Shown here one piece after another: positions 24,445 to 35,174 of a DNA stretch of 64,000 nucleotides; the stretch's first letter is position 1; the number at the start of each line of letters is the position of its first letter. This DNA comes from Legionella quinlivanii (lineage in GTDB: Bacteria > Pseudomonadota > Gammaproteobacteria > Legionellales > Legionellaceae). The notes under the pieces are model-generated. The model was not told the DNA's origin. It saw only the letters and a program-made list of their open reading frames with translations, and made no database searches. The position numbers and the translations under genes were made by a program. The stretch is from the NCBI RefSeq assembly GCF_003265995.1, contig NZ_MVJN01000002.1, forward strand, positions 124,001 through 188,000, given 5' to 3'.

Positions 24445-25134
24445 CTAGCGGAAGAACGAATGCCTATTTATCAATTTTAAAACATTATTAAAGACTTGTA
24501 CAATCGTTAATCCAGTGGTGTCGACTAAAATCGCATCCGATGCCGGTTTTAGTGGTGCATGAACTCGTTTTGCATCACGATCATCACGCTGAGCCAACTC
24601 ATCGATCACCTGCGCGAGGCTAACATCAATTCCACCATCTTTCAACTGATTGTAGCGCCGCTTTGCTCTTTCCTCTGCTGAAGCAAAAAGAAATATTTTA
24701 AGTATAGCCTCTGGAAAGACTACTGTTCCCATATCACGACCATCGGTTACCAGACCAGGGATCGTGGCAAATGCACGCTGCCGTTCAAGCAATGCTGCGC
24801 GTATTTCCGGCACTGCAGCAATAACCGAAGCATCTTGCCCGCATTGCTCGCTGCGAATATTATCGTAAACATTCACTCCATCGAGAATGACTTGCTGCTC
24901 TTCAGCATCCATTTCAAATTTGACGTTCAGCTGATTGGCTAAACTGACAATCGCGGCCGCGTCTGAAAATGGAATACCTCGTAATCGAACTGCGTAAGCC
25001 AGAACTCGATATATTGCCCCACTATCCAGCACATGCCAGTTCAAATGTTTTGCCACCATATGACATATGGTTCCCTTACCTGTTCCGCTAGGTCCATCAA
25101 TGGTTATTACAGGAGCTTTTTTCTCACGCGTCAT
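24445..25134 (-). CDS. cmk: Cytidylate kinase
   Basis: Phosphorylates CMP and dCMP. 229 aa with the P-loop GPSGTGKGT at about residues 14-22, the DSGAIYRVLAYAV segment and the GRDMGTVVFPEA motif of the CMP kinase family. The 5' end overlaps the end of aroA by 11 bp, making aroA-cmk-rpsA a likely cotranscribed unit as in many proteobacteria. Confidence 0.96.
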   Translation of the reverse strand: MTREKKAPVITIDGPSGTGKGTICHMVAKHLNWHVLDSGAIYRVLAYAVRLRGIPFSDAAAIVSLANQLNVKFEMDAEEQQVILDGVNVYDNIRSEQCGQDASVIAAVPEIRAALLERQRAFATIPGLVTDGRDMGTVVFPEAILKIFLFASAEERAKRRYNQLKDGGIDVSLAQVIDELAQRDDRDAKRVHAPLKPASDAILVDTTGLTIVQVFNNVLKLINRHSFFR

Positions 25135-26443
25135 TATGTACCTCTTGGATATTTAACTGTAAGGCTTGCGCAGTCTTGACAAAATCAGGGAATGAAGTGG
25201 CTACGTTCTTGCAATCTTTGATTACAATCTGTTCTTTTGCCGCCGCACCCGCAATAGCAAAAGCCATCGCTATTCGATGATCCCCATAACTTTTTATCTC
25301 GCCTCCCTGCAGTTTACCACCCTTTATAAATACGCCGTCTTCGAATGCCTGAGCCGTAACTCCAAGTTGGATCAGTCCTTCAACCATCGCTCCAATGCGA
25401 TCACTTTCTTTACTGCGTAACTCTTTTGCTCCGTGCAATCGGGTTTGGCCAGAAGCACAGGCAGCAGCAATAAAAATTACCGGGAATTCATCGATTGCCA
25501 AGGGAACTAACTCCACCGGAATATCGATACCCTCCAGAGGAGCATGGCGGATATACAAATCAGCCACTAATTCCTCGCCAAAAAGACGTTTATTGCTTTG
25601 CTCAATAGAAGCTCCCATTTGACTAAGGATCTGAATAATTCCTGTACGCGTTGGATTAATGCCTACATTTCGGATGAGCACTTCAGAACCAGGAATTAAG
25701 GTAGCGGCCACAATGAAAAAAGCGGCTGAGGAAATGTCGCCGGGCACGATTATATCGGTTGCAATACATTCGCTCTCGGAATTAATTGTAATATGGTGAC
25801 CACATTTTTGGATGGGATATGAAAATGTAGTCAGCATGCGCTCTGTATGATCCCGGGTAAACCCTGGCTCGGTAACCGTTGTTTCGTCTTTTGCATACAT
25901 TCCAGCTAAAAGCAGGCAGGATTTAACCTGGGCGCTAGCTTCAGGCATCACATAATGAATTCCCTTTAACTCCTGTTTACCGTTGATTGTAATTGGAGGT
26001 TTTCCATGCTCGGTGCTGATATCAGCGCCCATTTGCGTTAAAGGGCGGCTTACTCTCTCCATAGGGCGTCGAAGCAAACTTTCATCCCCTGTCAGGATGC
26101 TGCTAAATGACTGGGCAGCCAGCAAACCTGCTAATAAACGCATGCTGGTTCCTGAATTTCCACAGTCAATAACCTGCTTGGGAGCGTTCAGACCAAATTT
26201 ACCCTTGCCATGAATAACTACCTGCTGGTTAAAAGGACCTTCAATTTCGATTCCCATGCTGCGAAAGGCCTGCAAAGTAGCCAGGCAGTCCTCCCCCTGC
26301 AGAAAGTTTTGAATACTGGTTGTGCCTTTTGCAATTGAACCAAGAATAATTGCGCGGTGAGAAATTGACTTGTCACCTGGAACAGAAATTTCGCCGGAAA
26401 TTGTTTTAACCGGTGAACTTACAAAATCATAACTAGCATTCAT
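25124..26443 (-). CDS. aroA: 3-phosphoshikimate 1-carboxyvinyltransferase (EPSP synthase)
   Basis: Transfers enolpyruvyl from PEP to shikimate-3-phosphate. 439 aa from the chosen start. Seen: PGDKSISHRAIILGS near the N-terminus, GNSGTSMRLLAG (class II style rather than GNAGTAMR), and the C-terminal SYGDHRIAMAF. Three candidate starts exist; the ATG at 26443 (MNASYDF) has AAGGA eight bases upstream and overlaps the serC stop by 11 bp. The pattern resembles the class II, glyphosate-tolerant EPSP synthases of Gram-positives, which is known from other bacteria but deserves a check. Confidence 0.94.
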   Translation of the reverse strand: MNASYDFVSSPVKTISGEISVPGDKSISHRAIILGSIAKGTTSIQNFLQGEDCLATLQAFRSMGIEIEGPFNQQVVIHGKGKFGLNAPKQVIDCGNSGTSMRLLAGLLAAQSFSSILTGDESLLRRPMERVSRPLTQMGADISTEHGKPPITINGKQELKGIHYVMPEASAQVKSCLLLAGMYAKDETTVTEPGFTRDHTERMLTTFSYPIQKCGHHITINSESECIATDIIVPGDISSAAFFIVAATLIPGSEVLIRNVGINPTRTGIIQILSQMGASIEQSNKRLFGEELVADLYIRHAPLEGIDIPVELVPLAIDEFPVIFIAAACASGQTRLHGAKELRSKESDRIGAMVEGLIQLGVTAQAFEDGVFIKGGKLQGGEIKSYGDHRIAMAFAIAGAAAKEQIVIKDCKNVATSFPDFVKTAQALQLNIQEVHNDA

Positions 26444-27524
26444 TTTCATGTTCCTTGGCAAATACTGCCATAAAGTCAATCAGCTTCTCCACTGCAGCGA
26501 GCGGCATGGAGTTATACATGCTGGCTCTTAAGCCACCCACTGTACGATGTCCCGCCAGAGCAAGCAAGCCCTGGTCACGGGCCTTTGCGAGAAATTCATC
26601 TTCCAGCTGAGGCTTTTTCAGATTAAAACAAACATTAACCAGTGCTCGATCTTCTTTCCTTATCTTACAGCCATAAAAATCGGAAGAATCAATAAATTCG
26701 TACAACAATCTGGATTTAGTACAATTTAATCGATACAAAGCCTCAACTCCTCCCTGGCTTTTAATCCACTGGAACATTTTAAGCGCCAGATAGCAGTTAA
26801 ATGTGGGCGGAGTGGCATACATTGAGCGAGTTGTGGTGTATGTTCGATAGTCAAGCATTCGCGGAATTGCGTCATTGCTTATTTCTTTAATTAAATCGTC
26901 TCGCACAATAACCAGCGTCAAACCGGCATTGGCTATATTTTTCTGTGCACCTGCAAATATCAGTGCATAGTCATTAATATTTATCGGCTCACTAAGCAAG
27001 CAAGAAGTCATGTCAGCGATTAAAGGGATATCATTAATAACAGGCGGTTGAGGAAATCGAAGTCCATTGACTGTTTCATTAGGGGTATAATACAAAAAAC
27101 GAGTATCCGGCAAAATCTCCCAGGTGGAGCGTTCTGGTATCCGGCTATAGTTTTTATCAGCAGAACATACGCTATAGGCCTTGCTTAAGCGGCAAGCTTC
27201 TTCATAAGCCATTTCTGACCAGATCCCTGTTTGAAAATAGCCTGCCTTTTGATTTTCCGACAAAAAATTTAAGGGAATCATACCAAATTGGCTACGCGCC
27301 GCTCCACTGATGAAGAGCACATGATAGTCACTGGGAATAACCAGCAGCTCTCGTAGAAGCGATTCTGATTCTTCCATTATCTGAGTAAATTCTTTAGTGC
27401 GATGGCCTATTTCCATCACCGACATCCCGGTATTGTTCCAGTCTAATAACTCAGCCTGAACCTCTGACAGGATTGCATCGGGCAGCATCGCAGGTCCCGC
27501 CCCAAAATTGTATCCTCTACTCAT
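26433..27524 (-). CDS. serC: Phosphoserine aminotransferase
   Basis: PLP enzyme of serine and pyridoxine synthesis, converting 3-phosphohydroxypyruvate to phosphoserine. 363 aa, near identical in length to E. coli SerC (362). It begins [14 protein letters not shown], has the PLP lysine in [13 protein letters not shown] and ends with the [14 protein letters not shown] substrate-binding segment. The ATG at 27524 overlaps the gyrA stop by 8 bp; the longer frame lies within gyrA. The gyrA-serC-aroA-cmk-rpsA order supports one long minus-strand unit. Confidence 0.96.
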   Translation of the reverse strand: MSRGYNFGAGPAMLPDAILSEVQAELLDWNNTGMSVMEIGHRTKEFTQIMEESESLLRELLVIPSDYHVLFISGAARSQFGMIPLNFLSENQKAGYFQTGIWSEMAYEEACRLSKAYSVCSADKNYSRIPERSTWEILPDTRFLYYTPNETVNGLRFPQPPVINDIPLIADMTSCLLSEPININDYALIFAGAQKNIANAGLTLVIVRDDLIKEISNDAIPRMLDYRTYTTTRSMYATPPTFNCYLALKMFQWIKSQGGVEALYRLNCTKSRLLYEFIDSSDFYGCKIRKEDRALVNVCFNLKKPQLEDEFLAKARDQGLLALAGHRTVGGLRASMYNSMPLAAVEKLIDFMAVFAKEHENEC

Positions 27525-30099
27525 CGGAATCATCATCCATTTCAAAATCTTCTGAATCGCTATCAGCCTCACCCAGATCCTCAATGCGCTGCATCCCTAC
27601 CACGTGTTCGCCGGAGCTGACATTAATCAGACGTACTCCCTGGGTGTTTCTTCCAATAATGGATAACTCATCCACTCTGAAGCGGACCAGCGTTCCTTTA
27701 TCGGTGATGAGCATCGCCTCGTCTCCTTCACTGACCTGCAGCGCTCTTACCACTTTACCATTTCGTTCATTGACCTGAATAGAAATAACTCCTTGACCGC
27801 CGCGACCGGACACACGGTATTCTTCAACATCGGTTCGCTTGCCATAGCCATTTTCAGTAGCGGTCAGGATGGTGCCTTCTGGTTTGGCGACAACCAGAGA
27901 AATAACCGATTGATCTTCACCTAATCGAATTCCCCGCACACCACGCGCGGTGCGCCCCATTGGCCGGATTAATTTCTCATCAAATCGAATCACCTTGCCC
28001 GCATCTGTAAAGAGCATAATGTCTTTACTGCCGTCAGTAATATCCACACCGACCAGGCGATCATTTTCATCCAGATCAACCGCAATAATCCCATTGGCTC
28101 GTGGACGGCTGAAGGCTTCCAGAGAAACCTTTTTGACGGTTCCAAAACGGGTGGCCATAAACACAAAATATCCTTCGTTGAACTCTCTCACCGGCAACAT
28201 GGCATTAATGGCTTCATCTTCTGCCAGAGGTAAAATATTCACAATGGGCTTGCCTCGAGAAATTCGGCTGGCCAAAGGCAGTTGATAGGCTTTAAGCCAA
28301 TACAATTTGCCATGATTTGAAAAACAAAGAAGCGTGTCATGAGTACTGGCAATCACAAGACGTTCTATAAAATCTTCGTCTTTAACATTCGTTGCAGACT
28401 TGCCTTTTCCACCTCTTCTTTGGGCCTGATAGGATGAAATAGGCTGGTATTTGACATAGCCCTGATGGGATAAAGTTACAACAACATCTTCTTCAGTGAT
28501 CAGGTCTTCAATAGTCAGATCTTCCTGTGATGCCGTGATTTCTGTGCGGCGCTCATCGCCAAACTGTGATTTAATTTCAATTAATTCATCTTTAATCACC
28601 TGCATCAATCGCTCGGGTGAGGCAAGAATATCCATTAAATCTTTAATCTGTTTGAGTAAATCTTCAAACTCATTAATGATTTTTTCCTGCTCCAGCGCAG
28701 TCAACCGATGCAATCTTAATTCAAGAATTGCCTGCGCCTGTGCTGGAGACAATTTATATCCATTACTTCCAAGGCCATACTCTGATGGGAGGTCATCAGG
28801 ACGGCAAGCATCGCTGCCGGCATTTTCAAGCATGGCTTTGACTAAGCCTGGCTGCCACTCTCTGGCCAGTAGGGCTTCCTTCGCATCCTGTGGAGTGGGA
28901 GACTTTTTGATTAACTCAATCATTTCGTCAATATTGGCTAAGGCAATCCCCAGTCCTTCTAATAAGTGAGCTCGGTTTCGTGCTTTTTTCAGTTCGTAAA
29001 TGGTACGGCGGGTAACGACTTCGCGGCGATGTTTGATAAAGTATTCAAGAATTTGTTTTAAATTCAGTGTTCGCGGTTGACCATCAACCAGGGCAACCAT
29101 GTTGATACCAAACACATTTTGCATTTGAGTATGGGCATAGAGATTGTTTAAAACGACCTCAGCCACCTCACCGCGCTTTAGCTCGATCACAACGCGCATA
29201 CCCTGCTTGTCCGATTCGTCCCTCAGTCCGGAAATGCCCTCAATCTTTTTATCCCGGACCAATTCAGCGATTTTCTCAACCAGACGAGCCTTGTTTACCT
29301 GATAAGGAAGTTCATTAATGATAATGGCCTGGCGTCCGGAATGACTGTCGGTTTCAATTTCAGTTCTTGCTCGAATAGAGATTCGCCCCCGACCTGTACG
29401 GTATGCCTCCAGAATGCCCGCTTTACCATTGATAATAGCCGCAGTCGGGAAATCAGGACCTGGAACGTATCCCATGATATCTTCAAGCGTTAAATCAGGC
29501 TCCTCTACCAGTGCAATACAGGCGTTGACAACCTCGGTTAAATTATGTGGCGGGATATTGGTCGCCATACCTACTGCGATCCCTGATGAGCCGTTGATTA
29601 GCAGATTGGGAATGCGCGAAGGTAAAACGACGGGAGCGAACTCTGTCTCATCATAGTTTGGACTGAAATCAACTGTTTCTTTTTCCAAATCCGCCAATAA
29701 GGCATGCGCGACCTTTGACATACGCACTTCCGTGTACCGCATGGCGGCGGCCATATCCCCATCGACTGATCCAAAGTTCCCCTGACCATCAATCAGCATA
29801 TAACGCATTGAAAAAGGCTGTGCCATACGAACAATCGTGTCATACACCGCAGTATCACCATGTGGATGGTATTTACCGATTACGTCACCGACCACACGAG
29901 CTGATTTTTTATAGGGCTTGTTCCAATCATTCCCTAACTCGCTCATAGCAAACAGGACTCGGCGATGAACCGGTTTTAAGCCATCGCGAACATCCGGCAA
30001 CGCGCGGCCGACGATAACACTCATAGCGTAGTCGAGATAAGACTGTTTGAGCTCGTCTTCAATATTGACCGGGATGATTTCTTTTGCTGAATTGATCAT
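27517..30099 (-). CDS. gyrA: DNA gyrase subunit A
   Basis: 860-aa A subunit of gyrase. The catalytic Tyr is Tyr122 ([10 protein letters not shown]). The quinolone-resistance region reads [10 protein letters not shown] with Thr83 and Asp87, the wild-type residues reported for Legionella, so no target-site resistance is predicted. Six C-terminal beta-pinwheel blades follow, with the GyrA box QRRGGKG near residue 555, and a very acidic tail ([20 protein letters not shown]). The start at 30099 ([17 protein letters not shown]) is the family start; the frame extends further upstream without support. Confidence 0.97.
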   Translation of the reverse strand: MINSAKEIIPVNIEDELKQSYLDYAMSVIVGRALPDVRDGLKPVHRRVLFAMSELGNDWNKPYKKSARVVGDVIGKYHPHGDTAVYDTIVRMAQPFSMRYMLIDGQGNFGSVDGDMAAAMRYTEVRMSKVAHALLADLEKETVDFSPNYDETEFAPVVLPSRIPNLLINGSSGIAVGMATNIPPHNLTEVVNACIALVEEPDLTLEDIMGYVPGPDFPTAAIINGKAGILEAYRTGRGRISIRARTEIETDSHSGRQAIIINELPYQVNKARLVEKIAELVRDKKIEGISGLRDESDKQGMRVVIELKRGEVAEVVLNNLYAHTQMQNVFGINMVALVDGQPRTLNLKQILEYFIKHRREVVTRRTIYELKKARNRAHLLEGLGIALANIDEMIELIKKSPTPQDAKEALLAREWQPGLVKAMLENAGSDACRPDDLPSEYGLGSNGYKLSPAQAQAILELRLHRLTALEQEKIINEFEDLLKQIKDLMDILASPERLMQVIKDELIEIKSQFGDERRTEITASQEDLTIEDLITEEDVVVTLSHQGYVKYQPISSYQAQRRGGKGKSATNVKDEDFIERLVIASTHDTLLCFSNHGKLYWLKAYQLPLASRISRGKPIVNILPLAEDEAINAMLPVREFNEGYFVFMATRFGTVKKVSLEAFSRPRANGIIAVDLDENDRLVGVDITDGSKDIMLFTDAGKVIRFDEKLIRPMGRTARGVRGIRLGEDQSVISLVVAKPEGTILTATENGYGKRTDVEEYRVSGRGGQGVISIQVNERNGKVVRALQVSEGDEAMLITDKGTLVRFRVDELSIIGRNTQGVRLINVSSGEHVVGMQRIEDLGEADSDSEDFEMDDDSDE

Positions 30100-30396
30100 A
30101 GCTAACTGGCGTCCTTCTGCATCACTCAAAATAAACCACGAATTATACCACAAGCAGCCTTTCAATTGAATAAAAATGCCTTTGCTCGCAAAGTTCGCCT
30201 CCGAGACTGTTTTTGGATTATGCTTGTATTATCAGGAGACAATTAAATTTTGGCTAAAACGCTGTGAATAATAATCAAACTGCTTCATACTAAATCATAA
30301 CACATGCCTAAATGATAAATTGACTCAACCCTGGCATTTTTATATAGTTCAGCGCTTAACGCAGCGCTGGCTGTCAACTGTTTATGAGGAGACACG
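30100..30396. other. Divergent promoter region gyrA/gltA
   Basis: No gene. It holds the promoters of gyrA (leftward) and gltA (rightward, with a TGAGGAGACACG ribosome-binding site before the ATG). No clear repeats or operators are visible. Confidence 0.6.
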
Positions 30397-31668
30397 ATGA
30401 CCGACAAAACCGCACAACTTAGTATTGACGGCCTGGAGCCTATTGAATTACCGATATTAACGCCTACCATTGGCAATGATGTTATTGATATCAATAAATT
30501 AGGTGAAGCAGGATATTTCACTTACGATCCCGGTTTTGTCTCTACAGCGTCCTGTGAATCCAAGATTACTTACATCGATGGCGATCAGGGCATCCTGTTA
30601 TATCGCGGCTATCCCATTGAGCAACTGGCTGAAAAGAAAGATTTTCTTGATGTCTGCTATTTGTTAATGAACGGCGAGCTGCCTAATCCGAATGAAAAAA
30701 CCAGCTTTGTCAGCCTGGTTAATAACCACACAATGGTCCATCAGCAAATGTATAATTTCCTGAATGGATTTCGTCGTGACGCGCATCCTATGGCGATTAT
30801 GGTCGGTATTGTAGGTGCCCTTTCTGCTTTTTATCATGATTCAATGGATCTTAATAATCAGCATGATCGCTATATCTCTGCTATACGGCTTATAGCCAAA
30901 ATGCCTACGCTGGCAGCAATGAGCTATAAATATTCTGTGGGTCAGCCCTACATGTATCCCCAGAATAAAATGTCCTATGCAGAAAACTTTCTGCACATGA
31001 TGTTTGGCGTGCCATCAGAAGATACAACGCCTGATCCGGTTATTGTTGACGCGATGGATAAAATCTTTATTCTGCACGCAGACCATGAACAAAACGCATC
31101 AACTTCTACAGTGCGTCTGGCCGGCTCAACCGGAGCCAATCCCTTTGCCTGTATCTCTGCCGGAATCGGTGCCCTATGGGGGCCTGCTCATGGCGGAGCC
31201 AATGAAGCCTGTCTGAACATGCTGAAAGAAATTGGCGACGTAAAAAACATTAATCATTTTATCAAACGCGCTAAGGATAAGGACGATCCATTCCGTCTGA
31301 TGGGCTTTGGTCATCGGGTTTACAAGAGTTATGATCCGCGCGCTAAAGTAATGAGAAAAACCTGTTATGATGTGCTGAATGCCGTTGGCGCTCATGACTT
31401 GCCAATATTTAAACTCGCTATGGAACTTGAGCGTATTGCGCTGGAAGATGATTATTTCATTGAGAAAAAACTTTATCCCAATGTTGATTTTTACTCAGGG
31501 ATCACTTTGAGTGCAATAGGTATTCCAACCAACATGTATACGGTAATCTTTGCACTGGCCAGAACAGTTGGCTGGATGTCTCACTGGATGGAAATGGTGG
31601 CCAGCAAATCACGTATTGGCAGACCACGGCAATTATATACTGGTGAAAAACAAAGGAATGTACCCTAG
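30397..31668 (+). CDS. gltA: Citrate synthase (type II)
   Basis: Condenses oxaloacetate with acetyl-CoA. 423 aa, hexameric type II enzyme length. Catalytic-site segments seen: [15 protein letters not shown] (first His), [15 protein letters not shown] (second His), [14 protein letters not shown] (Arg/His region) and [15 protein letters not shown] with the catalytic Asp. Monocistronic, followed by an inverted repeat. Supplies the TCA cycle that also involves the acnA gene 7.5 kb downstream. Confidence 0.97.
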   Translation: MTDKTAQLSIDGLEPIELPILTPTIGNDVIDINKLGEAGYFTYDPGFVSTASCESKITYIDGDQGILLYRGYPIEQLAEKKDFLDVCYLLMNGELPNPNEKTSFVSLVNNHTMVHQQMYNFLNGFRRDAHPMAIMVGIVGALSAFYHDSMDLNNQHDRYISAIRLIAKMPTLAAMSYKYSVGQPYMYPQNKMSYAENFLHMMFGVPSEDTTPDPVIVDAMDKIFILHADHEQNASTSTVRLAGSTGANPFACISAGIGALWGPAHGGANEACLNMLKEIGDVKNINHFIKRAKDKDDPFRLMGFGHRVYKSYDPRAKVMRKTCYDVLNAVGAHDLPIFKLAMELERIALEDDYFIEKKLYPNVDFYSGITLSAIGIPTNMYTVIFALARTVGWMSHWMEMVASKSRIGRPRQLYTGEKQRNVP

Positions 31669-31674
31669 TTTTTT

Positions 31675-31696
31675 GGTTGGGCTTCAAAGCCCAACC
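31675..31696. terminator. Strong hairpin between gltA and a convergent gene
   Basis: GGTTGGGCT and AGCCCAACC form a perfect 9-bp stem with a TCAA loop, 6 bp after the gltA stop. T-runs lie before it on the plus strand rather than after, so this may work as a stem-only, bidirectional terminator. Confidence 0.55.
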
Positions 31697-31698
31697 TG

Positions 31699-32628
31699 CT
31701 ATTTCATCACAAGCGCGCTCGCCGCTTCAGGTTCCTTACTTTTCAAAGGTGCATAATCACGCATATTGATCTCAAACTCACGGTATTTAAACCAGCTTTT
31801 CTGTTTTTTCCAGGGAAGTCCGATCATCTCATCAGCAGCCCTGCATAAAACATTGTAATCCATCGCAGTCAAAGCCTTTAATGGCTCAGCAGCTTTCTCA
31901 AACTTTATCAACCAGTCACTATTGATAGCTCCAGGATTTACCTCAGAAACAATCGCAGTTTTTTCAAAAGTAATGCTGATTCCCAGTTTTTCTTCAAAAA
32001 ATTTCTGAATCTTCTCGCGGCAATTAGTATCACCCAACACAGACAAGTCGGCCTCATTATCTCCTCCTGTTGACGAGATAGCTGAGTACTTTCCGCTCGG
32101 CTTTAAAAGTATCGCGGCATAAATTAGATTGTGTAAGACATTGTAGCTGTAAGTACCCGGACCATAAGTATCAAAAATAAATCCTACCTCCCCTTCGAGC
32201 GCTTGCAAGTATTCCCGAGCGCGATCATCTTCCGGACGCTTTACTGCTTCCAATTGCGGCGTGTCCTGCAATAATTGGAATCTTGCTGAATCGCAGGGCA
32301 GCTTCATTTTAGCAATCTTAATTTTAGCCAATTCACAAGTGTGATGCCGGACTTCTTTCTCAGAAGCAGTAACACCAATTAGTTCTGCTCTTTTCTTTAC
32401 CTTATTGAGTTCAATTCGTAAATCAATTAAAAATTGTCCGTTACCCATTCCCATATCCATTACGATATCATCATCCTTAATATTGTTAACGATATCTAAT
32501 AAGTTGGGCGTGTTTTTTAAGGTTGTTTCTGTGTTATACGCATGAAGTTTACGGATTTTTTCCAGGCCTCTTTTGTTAGGCCATGAGTTCTTCTCAAAGA
32601 ACGCTTTGTTCTCATGCTTGGATTTCAT
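31699..32628 (-). CDS. SAM-methyltransferase-like protein
   Basis: 309 aa, function not known. A Rossmann-type motif I is visible (IVMDMGMGNGQFLIDL, near residues 53-68) followed by GVTASEKEVRHH, consistent with a class I SAM-dependent methyltransferase. A later FIFDTYGPGTYSYN segment may be motif IV-like. It lacks a signal peptide. It converges on gltA and diverges from an orphan LuxR regulator. A substrate cannot be inferred; Legionella has many such proteins, some of them effectors. Confidence 0.6.
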   Translation of the reverse strand: MKSKHENKAFFEKNSWPNKRGLEKIRKLHAYNTETTLKNTPNLLDIVNNIKDDDIVMDMGMGNGQFLIDLRIELNKVKKRAELIGVTASEKEVRHHTCELAKIKIAKMKLPCDSARFQLLQDTPQLEAVKRPEDDRAREYLQALEGEVGFIFDTYGPGTYSYNVLHNLIYAAILLKPSGKYSAISSTGGDNEADLSVLGDTNCREKIQKFFEEKLGISITFEKTAIVSEVNPGAINSDWLIKFEKAAEPLKALTAMDYNVLCRAADEMIGLPWKKQKSWFKYREFEINMRDYAPLKSKEPEAASALVMK

Positions 32629-32749
32629 TAAATTCTCCTGTTGCTCATTTATGACACAATGATATGACTAAATTTTGCACATAGGAATGTCGAAAAACGG
32701 ACAGAAGGAGACAAATAAGATTAATTTCTACTTATATTGTATTTATTTT

Positions 32750-32762
32750 ATACATTTTGTAT
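32750..32762. promoter_or_regulatory. Palindrome in front of the LuxR-type gene
   Basis: ATACA-TTT-TGTAT, a perfect inverted repeat with a 3-bp spacer, 31 bp upstream of the ATG at 32794 and inside an A+T-rich promoter. A possible operator, perhaps for autoregulation. Confidence 0.4.
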
Positions 32763-32793
32763 GTTATTATTCTCCCATCATAAAGGAGTACAA

Positions 32794-33669
32794 ATGAATA
32801 TTGATCATATCTTACAAAATCCTAGCCTTGCTCATCATAATATTCTTCGAGATATTTGTAATCCTCTTGAACAATTGGGTGTCAATTTTTTTGGTTATAC
32901 CGCCGTCAATGCGCAGGGGGAAGCATTTTGTCTGGGCTCCAAACCAGAATATGCATCAGAATATCTGCGATTAAATCATGCTCAGAATGATGTCCACTAC
33001 CATCATGCTAAAGAAAAAAATCTATTTGAATACTCTTTCTGGGATTATCTTGAAAAAGACAGTCACACCCAATCACTCTATCAAATGGCGGCATTATTTG
33101 ATCAAAGCCACACATTGACAATAACCTCACATGATCCACAGATGACCCACTGCTATCATTTCAGCGCATCTCTTAGTCAAACGGGCATTAATCAGATTTA
33201 TCTCGAAAAAATGGATTCATTGCATGCCTTTATTGCTTACTTCAAAGATTGTCTGCAAATGATTCCGGAATTAACTTCAGTCTATCAATTGCCTGTTAAC
33301 ATTGATATCGATCATGCTTCTATGGGGAAAAAAGTTGTCAATATAAAAGCCGATCTTAGAACAATGGAGCTTGAGCAAGTAGCGCAAAACAGCTTTGAGT
33401 GGACCAATAGTAATCATTATTTGCTGACATCCAAAGAGCGGGAATTATTACAATGGATTCGTTTAGGTAAATCAGCTGAGTTAATTGCGGAAATCAAGGG
33501 CGTTTCTCGAAAAACGGTTGAGCGGCATGTGGCTTCCATTAAGGATAAGTTTGAATGCTATACCATGTATCAATTAGGGGAAAAAATAGCCCAGTCGGGA
33601 TTGGCGAGCTTTCTTTCATTATCTTGTCAGCAAAATAAAAATTTGCGGGTAGCTTCAGCAAGCATATGA
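32794..33669 (+). CDS. LuxR-family transcriptional regulator
   Basis: 291-aa regulator. The C-terminus (about residues 210-275) is a LuxR HTH: LLTSKERELLQWIRLGKS, then GVSRKTVERHVASIKDKF. The N-terminal 190 residues resemble the autoinducer/PAS-like sensor region in size but lack residues I could assign to homoserine-lactone binding. No partner kinase or synthase is adjacent, so it is an orphan. The open frame starts at 32737, but the ATG at 32794 has AAAGGAG seven bases upstream. Legionella has several such LuxR proteins connected to life-cycle switching. Confidence 0.82.
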   Translation: MNIDHILQNPSLAHHNILRDICNPLEQLGVNFFGYTAVNAQGEAFCLGSKPEYASEYLRLNHAQNDVHYHHAKEKNLFEYSFWDYLEKDSHTQSLYQMAALFDQSHTLTITSHDPQMTHCYHFSASLSQTGINQIYLEKMDSLHAFIAYFKDCLQMIPELTSVYQLPVNIDIDHASMGKKVVNIKADLRTMELEQVAQNSFEWTNSNHYLLTSKERELLQWIRLGKSAELIAEIKGVSRKTVERHVASIKDKFECYTMYQLGEKIAQSGLASFLSLSCQQNKNLRVASASI

Positions 33670-33786
33670 ATAATTTAAATATTTTAATAATCATACCAAA
33701 CTTTTGAGGGTTTTTAGTAGCATTTTTGAACGAATAATGATAGATTGCTGAAATTAATTCCAGTTAGAATATTGTTTGCTCAAAGC

Positions 33787-35043
33787 ATGAAAAGACTAAT
33801 TTATTCTCTTATTTTGTTGTGCGTCTGTTTATCAGCAATCCTGATTTTCAAGTTCTGGTCGAAAGATCCTGAACCTCAAATTATACCGCCAACAGTGACT
33901 CAGACTGAACCCGTTCTTCCATTACCCCCCCCACTTCAGCTTAAACCTGCTCTTTTTAGCCAGTTGCCAGGCTGGAAAGAAACAAAAATAAAAAAATCAT
34001 TCATAGCTTTTCAGAAATCCTGCAAAACTTTTTTGAAACAGGATCCGCTTGCTGATGCCGGGAGCAGTCAAATTCCATTGAAAGTCAAGGATTGGCTGCC
34101 AGCCTGTAAAGCAGCAGCGAATAAATCCGGAATTTCAGAAAAACAAGCGCGATCATTTTTCAAAAAATGGTTTAAGCCCTATGAATTTTATCAGGAAAAA
34201 TCCGTTGAAGGGCTATTTACCGGTTATTATTTACCCTTGTTGCACGGCAGCCTGGCTAAAACAGATGAGTTTAATGTGCCTATCTATGGGCTTCCTGACA
34301 ATATTGTGACAGTTAATCCGGCCGACTTTGGTTATAACGGAATTAATCGTCGACTCGTTGGCCGTGTAGTGAAGGGCAAACTTCTCCCTTTTCATGTACG
34401 TAAGGAAATTAATGAGGGTGTACTGAAAGAGAACGCGCCAGTGTTGCTCTGGGTGGATAGCCATATTGATCGCCTCTACCTGGAAATTCAAGGTTCTGGA
34501 ATAGTCAAACTGCCAAACGGCGAAACTGTCTTTCTGGGATATGCAGGAGAGAACGGCGCCTCTTACACCCCGGTGGGCCGTGTGTTGATAGAAAAAGGAG
34601 TTCTGACTAAGGAAAATGCTTCGATGCAAAGCATTCGTGCTTATTTGGAATCTCATCCAGATGAAATACTAGCGATTACCAATCAAAATAAATCCTTTGT
34701 TTTTTTCAAGAAGCTGAAGGACAGCGCCGCTATGGGTGCCCAGGGAGTGCAACTCACGCCAGGTTACTCTCTTGCTGTCGATCGGAAATGGATCCCTCTG
34801 GGAACTCCGCTGTGGCTAGATACATCACGTCCCACTCCCAATGATTCAACACCGCAATCATTCCAGCGTCTTATGATTGCTCAGGATACAGGCGGTGCCA
34901 TTCGCGGCCAGGTGCGTGGTGATGTATTCTGGGGAGAGGGAGAGGAAGCAACTTACACCGCGGGCCTAATGAAAAACCCGGGGCATTATTGGTTATTTTT
35001 ACCTCGACAGGCTGCGGGGAAATTGCCAAAGCAATTTGATTGA
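33787..35043 (+). CDS. mltA: Membrane-bound lytic murein transglycosylase A
   Basis: Cleaves peptidoglycan glycan strands to 1,6-anhydromuramyl ends. 418 aa with an N-terminal membrane anchor or signal (about residues 5-22), no lipobox Cys at the usual place, then the MltA core (VEGLFTGYYLPLLHG, a YLEIQGSG region) and the C-terminal 3D domain, with Asp residues in MIAQDTGGAIRGQVRGDVFWG. The open frame starts at a TTG at 33745; I chose the ATG at 33787 because it gives a clean hydrophobic N-terminus, although its ribosome-binding site is weak. Confidence 0.9.
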   Translation: MKRLIYSLILLCVCLSAILIFKFWSKDPEPQIIPPTVTQTEPVLPLPPPLQLKPALFSQLPGWKETKIKKSFIAFQKSCKTFLKQDPLADAGSSQIPLKVKDWLPACKAAANKSGISEKQARSFFKKWFKPYEFYQEKSVEGLFTGYYLPLLHGSLAKTDEFNVPIYGLPDNIVTVNPADFGYNGINRRLVGRVVKGKLLPFHVRKEINEGVLKENAPVLLWVDSHIDRLYLEIQGSGIVKLPNGETVFLGYAGENGASYTPVGRVLIEKGVLTKENASMQSIRAYLESHPDEILAITNQNKSFVFFKKLKDSAAMGAQGVQLTPGYSLAVDRKWIPLGTPLWLDTSRPTPNDSTPQSFQRLMIAQDTGGAIRGQVRGDVFWGEGEEATYTAGLMKNPGHYWLFLPRQAAGKLPKQFD

Positions 35044-35090
35044 TCTCGGGGTTAAAATCAACCATCACTGCCATTAAGTTAGGGAATTTG

Positions 35091-35174
35091 GTCATTCCCG
35101 CGAAGGCGGGAATCTATTCCTCAATTGGCATTATAGCTCGCTCAGAGATGGATCCCCGCCTTCGCGGGGAAGAC
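35091..35174. repeat. TCATTCCCGCG inverted-repeat element
   Basis: 84-bp element with ends GTCATTCCCGCG and CGCGGGGAAGAC, internal GGCGGGAATCTATTCCTC and GAGATGGATCCCCGCC. Same family as 21465-21550 (opposite orientation) and the interrupted copy at 14775-15033. Flanks on both sides (CACTGCCATTAAGTTA on the left, AATATACATTTAAGCTAAGTAG on the right) are complementary to the flank of the other copy, so the full element is about 150 bp. Confidence 0.75.

Noticed and set aside
27517-30099. Fluoroquinolone-resistance allele in gyrA
   Set aside because: Thr83 and Asp87 are the wild-type residues reported for Legionella; Ser83 in E. coli is a species difference.
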